Assembly (NCBI GenBank): GCA_025450495.1
Contig: JANWHI010000079.1
Location: 1 to 7,592 of the forward strand
Direction of reading: 5' to 3'
Length of the DNA stretch: 7,592 nucleotides
Source of the DNA: Candidatus Dormiibacter sp.
Lineage (GTDB): Bacteria; Chloroflexota; Dormibacteria; UBA8260
A program made the position numbers and the translations under genes. The notes under the pieces were generated by a model that ran no database searches, was not told the origin of the DNA, and worked only from the letters and a program-made list of their open reading frames with translations. Shown in pieces: positions 5,810-7,592 of the stretch. The first letter of the stretch is position 1. The number at the start of each line of letters is the position of its first letter.

Positions 5810-5829
5810 CCTGGGCGACGCCCTATCCC
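5803..5829 (+). terminator. Hairpin at the stop of the 5347-5809 gene
   Basis: GGGATA (5803-5808) pairs with TATCCC (5824-5829), and inside it GGGC (5813-5816) pairs with GCCC (5820-5823) around a GAC loop, with a four-base bulge on the 5' side. It spans the TAG 5807-5809. No T tract follows (GGGGGAAGGG), so it could be a U-less actinobacterial terminator or a regulatory hairpin. The same bases contain TAGCCT (5807-5812), a possible -10 for the gene at 5878. Confidence 0.45.
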
Positions 5830-5877
5830 GGGGGAAGGGACGTTGCGTGGCCGAAGCAACCCGCAGGGATATCGACA

Positions 5878-6357
5878 TTGACGTGCCCGTACCTCGACCC
5901 AGACGGCGTCCAGACCGCCGAGGACGGCATGTCCCTCATGGAGGCCGTGGCCTGCGTCGCCAGCGAGCCGCACATCTACCGCCCGAAATGCGCCTCGCCG
6001 GTCATCGGCGACTTCCTGGATACGTTGGAATTCTGCTCGAATGCCGAGGAGCGGCAGAAGCTCAAAAGGTTCATCCCGAAGCTCATTGGCACCGCGGCGA
6101 GCGACGCGGTGGAGCTACGCCGGTCATGGATGGCGCTCGATTGGACCGTGCGGGTGCTCGCTCCGGCGTGGCTGCGGCTCGCAGACTTCGACGCGCAGGC
6201 GGACGCGCTGGAAGCGTTGGCCGAGATCGACGGCATCCTGACGTTCAAGGCTGCGAGGGACACGATCCGCGAAGCCTGCTTCCACACCGAGGACGCCTGG
6301 CGCGCCACCTGGGACCCAGCGACCGATTGGGACGAATGGAACCAGGCCTTTGGGTGA
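5878..6357 (+). CDS. Actinobacterial protein of unknown function (accessory, possibly phage-associated family), main part
   Basis: From TTG 5878 (AGGGA eight bases upstream) the protein begins MTCPYLDPDGVQTAEDGMSL and continues MEAVACVASEPHIYRPKCAS, then PVIGDFLD. The pattern DPDG..T..DGMSL.EAVA..a.eph...P.CasPVI..FL and the later KRFIPKLIGTAASDAVELRR belong to a family of hypothetical proteins I recall from actinobacterial accessory regions; its function is not known. TTG is preferred to ATG 5929 because the CPYLDPDG segment is part of the family pattern, although GAGGA precedes ATG 5929. The frame stops at 6355-6357 after WDEWNQAFG, about 159 residues. Family members carry an Ala/Trp-rich tail, and matching sequence continues in other frames downstream (6351-6571), so this stop is probably the product of a missing base. 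Confidence 0.7.
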   Translation: MTCPYLDPDGVQTAEDGMSLMEAVACVASEPHIYRPKCASPVIGDFLDTLEFCSNAEERQKLKRFIPKLIGTAASDAVELRRSWMALDWTVRVLAPAWLRLADFDAQADALEALAEIDGILTFKAARDTIREACFHTEDAWRATWDPATDWDEWNQAFG

Positions 6358-6571
6358 GCTTCCACGGCGCCTGGGAAGCGGCAAGGACCGCAGCCGATGA
6401 TGTCTGGCTCAAGGACGCCGACTACGCCCCTCGATGCCACGCTCGGCGCCGCGGCCACGGTCTGGTCAACGGCCGGTGAAGGAAGCCTTGCGCCCCACCC
6501 CTCATCACCTGCAACGGGAGGCGATGCGCCCCGCCGAGCGCATGATCGCCGTGACCTCGGACGCGGCGTGA
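6351..6571 (+). pseudogene. Out-of-frame tail of the 5878 gene
   Basis: One base back from the 6355 stop the frame reads GAWEAARTAADDVWLKDADY, then from about 6430 another frame gives LDATLGAAATVWSTAGE, and from about 6485 a third gives ALRPTPHHLQREAMRPAERM then IAVTSDAA, ending at TGA 6569-6571. Ala/Trp-rich 'AWdAAr.AA' repeats and a final 'Lq..a..l.eRMI.vT' helix are what I expect at the end of this family. At least two frame changes would be needed; the first is most credible (run TTTGGG at 6349-6354). The later switches are less certain. Confidence 0.4.
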
Positions 6572-6621
6572 ACGGACCAGATGACGGCCAGCGCGTGCTC
6601 CATGCTGCGGCGACGTAGTCC

Positions 6622-7140
6622 CTACAGCATCGTGACCAGGCGCAGCTCGCGGAGGCCGACGCCATGCAGCTCGGACTCGCGCACCGTGCCGTCCGGACGG
6701 TAGCCCGCCGCGGCGTACACCGCTCTGCCACGGGTGTTGCGCTCCTGGGTGAACAGACACGCCTCGGTGTGCCCAGCAGCCCGCAGGACGTCGTGGGCGG
6801 CGTCCAGCAATGCGCGGCGGACGCCCCGCCCGGCGTGCGCCGGGTGGACGAACACCAGAAATATCTCCCCCGCTTCGGTATGCACGGCGACGTAGCCGAT
6901 CACGCCATGCCCAGCGTCGGTCGCGACGAGCAGCGCGTCCGGAGGCGCGTGGTCGGCGACCAGTTGATCCCAGTCCCGTGCCGAGTACATCGGTGGCTGC
7001 GCGGCGTCGCCAAGGAACGTCCAGCTCGCCCGCACCGCGGCGTCGAAGACCGCTCCAATCCCTTGGGCATCCTCAGCGAACGCGCGGCGCACCGCGAACT
7101 CGCTCGCGGCGGACTCGGCAGCCTCCACACCATCGAGCAT
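6622..7140 (-). CDS. GNAT-family N-acetyltransferase
   Basis: 172 residues from ATG 7138-7140. GNAT enzymes move an acetyl group from acetyl-CoA to an amine; the substrate is not predictable here. The N-terminal strand [20 protein letters not shown] (about 15-34) is typical. Motif A is [20 protein letters not shown] (about 95-114), with the GRG pyrophosphate-binding turn, although R replaces the usual Gly after GRGV. Motif B is [17 protein letters not shown] (about 135-151). The start is uncertain: the SD is weak, and GTGs at 7173 and at codon 17 (VRRAF) are alternatives; the frame itself is open to 7278 but a divergent gene begins at 7257. The frame is intact. It converges with the 5878 gene. 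Confidence 0.88.
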   Translation of the reverse strand: MLDGVEAAESAASEFAVRRAFAEDAQGIGAVFDAAVRASWTFLGDAAQPPMYSARDWDQLVADHAPPDALLVATDAGHGVIGYVAVHTEAGEIFLVFVHPAHAGRGVRRALLDAAHDVLRAAGHTEACLFTQERNTRGRAVYAAAGYRPDGTVRESELHGVGLRELRLVTML

Positions 7141-7243
7141 GCCAGAGAGCCGACGCGTGCTGACCTCAGGCACCGACCACCGCGGCTGATGCGCACGATC
7201 CAGCGACGTGCCCTCGGCATCCTCACGGCGTCGACCGCGGGCA

Positions 7244-7249
7244 TAGCCT
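7244..7249 (+). promoter_or_regulatory. Possible -10 box for the gene at 7257 (leaderless type)
   Basis: TAGCCT ends seven bases before GTG 7257, matching the TAnnnT spacing of leaderless actinobacterial genes. There is no convincing SD before this GTG. The promoter of the divergent acetyltransferase must lie in the same 116-base gap. Confidence 0.4.
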
Positions 7250-7256
7250 GGGGGTC

Positions 7257-7416
7257 GTGGCCGAGCCCGAGTACCCACGCATCACCGACGTCCACGAACA
7301 GCCGACCACCATTGACGTCATCCTCGCCAGCGACCCGGAACTCAGGTTCGACGGGCAGCCGCAGCGGCGCGCAATCTGCACCCTGTACGGCGCCGACGGC
7401 TCGATCGCCGTGGCCG
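7257..7416 (+). CDS. Unknown protein, N-terminal part, cut off by a join to FIST sequence
   Basis: GTG 7257 opens a frame reading [20 protein letters not shown], then [20 protein letters not shown] and [13 protein letters not shown], about 53 codons. Codon use is typical of the window and the start has a leaderless-type -10. I do not recognise the family. At 7417 the DNA becomes FIST-gene sequence in another frame, and the reading here degenerates into Gly/Ala/Arg/His-rich sequence that looks like a shadow. The genuine C-terminal part is therefore outside this window or lost. Confidence 0.5.
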
Positions 7417-7592
7417 CAGGTGTTCGCCTCGGGTGCGGTGGGGGTGCGTGCGCCTGGCCTGCGCGTCCGTCCGATCGTGTTCCAGGGCTGCCGCCCGATT
7501 GGCAACCCGTACACAGTGACCCGTGCCGAGGGCACCATCATCACCGAGTTGGCCGGGCGGCCACCGCTGCAGGTTCTCGAGGACATCGCGTC
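7417..7592 (+). repeat. 176-bp inverted repeat, arm 2: internal FIST gene fragment
   Basis: This arm codes in its own frame (from CAG 7417) for [20 protein letters not shown] then [20 protein letters not shown] and [18 protein letters not shown], the middle of the FIST protein at 557-1714. It is in the opposite orientation and differs at 7481 and 7515 only. It runs off the window end. It has no start codon context of its own and abuts the 7257 gene out of frame. Confidence 0.95.

Noticed and set aside
5976..6760. Minus-strand open frames opposite the 5878 gene
   Set aside because: Ser/Arg-rich shadows; the plus strand shows a conserved protein pattern.
1..7592. CRISPR array or tandem repeats
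   Set aside because: No regularly spaced direct repeats were found; the only long repeat is the inverted FIST segment.

Overview
The window is high-GC DNA with GTG/TTG starts, TAnnnT -10 boxes placed 6-7 bases before start codons, and families typical of high-GC Gram-positives. It is most likely an actinomycete (Mycobacteriales/Pseudonocardiales type). Genus cannot be read from the sequence. What stands out is that gene fragments of about 100-200 bases abut each other, and several genes are broken by single-base frame changes. Only about half the genes look intact.

Layout. (1) 1-179: the 3' end of a VOC/glyoxalase-fold gene. (2) 180-556: no gene seen. (3) 557-1714, minus: an intact FIST-domain sensory protein. 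It faces away from (4) 1901-2078, plus: the 5' part of an adenosine-specific kinase gene with one missing base, cut off after about 55 codons. (5) 2073-2338: the tail of an unknown gene with an ATGA overlap to a small CX4C/CX2H protein. (6) 2585-2907, plus: a LacI-family regulator fragment joined in frame to a stomatin/SPFH fragment. (7) 2934-3982, minus: moaA (GTP 3',8-cyclase), complete except for one missing base. (8) 4011-4199: the 3' end of an IS256-type transposase gene with the element's outer end, just upstream of moaA. (9) 4257-4987, plus: two overlapping intact genes, an 80-residue acidic protein and a 163-residue protein with a HEPN-like Rx4H motif. (10) 4988-5346: AT-richer non-coding DNA holding a 32-codon CpaF/TadA ATPase remnant on the minus strand. 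(11) 5347-5809 and 5878-6571, plus: a frame-broken unknown gene, then a gene of an actinobacterial family of unknown function whose tail runs through other frames. (12) 6622-7140, minus: an intact GNAT acetyltransferase, divergent from (13) 7257-7416, plus: the start of an unknown gene. (14) 7417-7592: an inverted, 174/176-identical copy of part of the FIST gene, ending at the window edge.

The intact genes do not form one pathway. MoaA would start molybdenum-cofactor synthesis if its frame is intact in the organism. The 4257-4987 pair is the best candidate for an undescribed two-gene (toxin-antitoxin-like) unit, next to an IS remnant. The many breaks have two possible readings: a decaying, IS-affected accessory region, or a low-quality/chimeric assembly. 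Most of the well-placed breaks are single-base deletions, one in a run of A, and a near-identical inverted copy sits exactly at the end. Both favour an assembly or sequencing contribution, but the sequence alone cannot decide.
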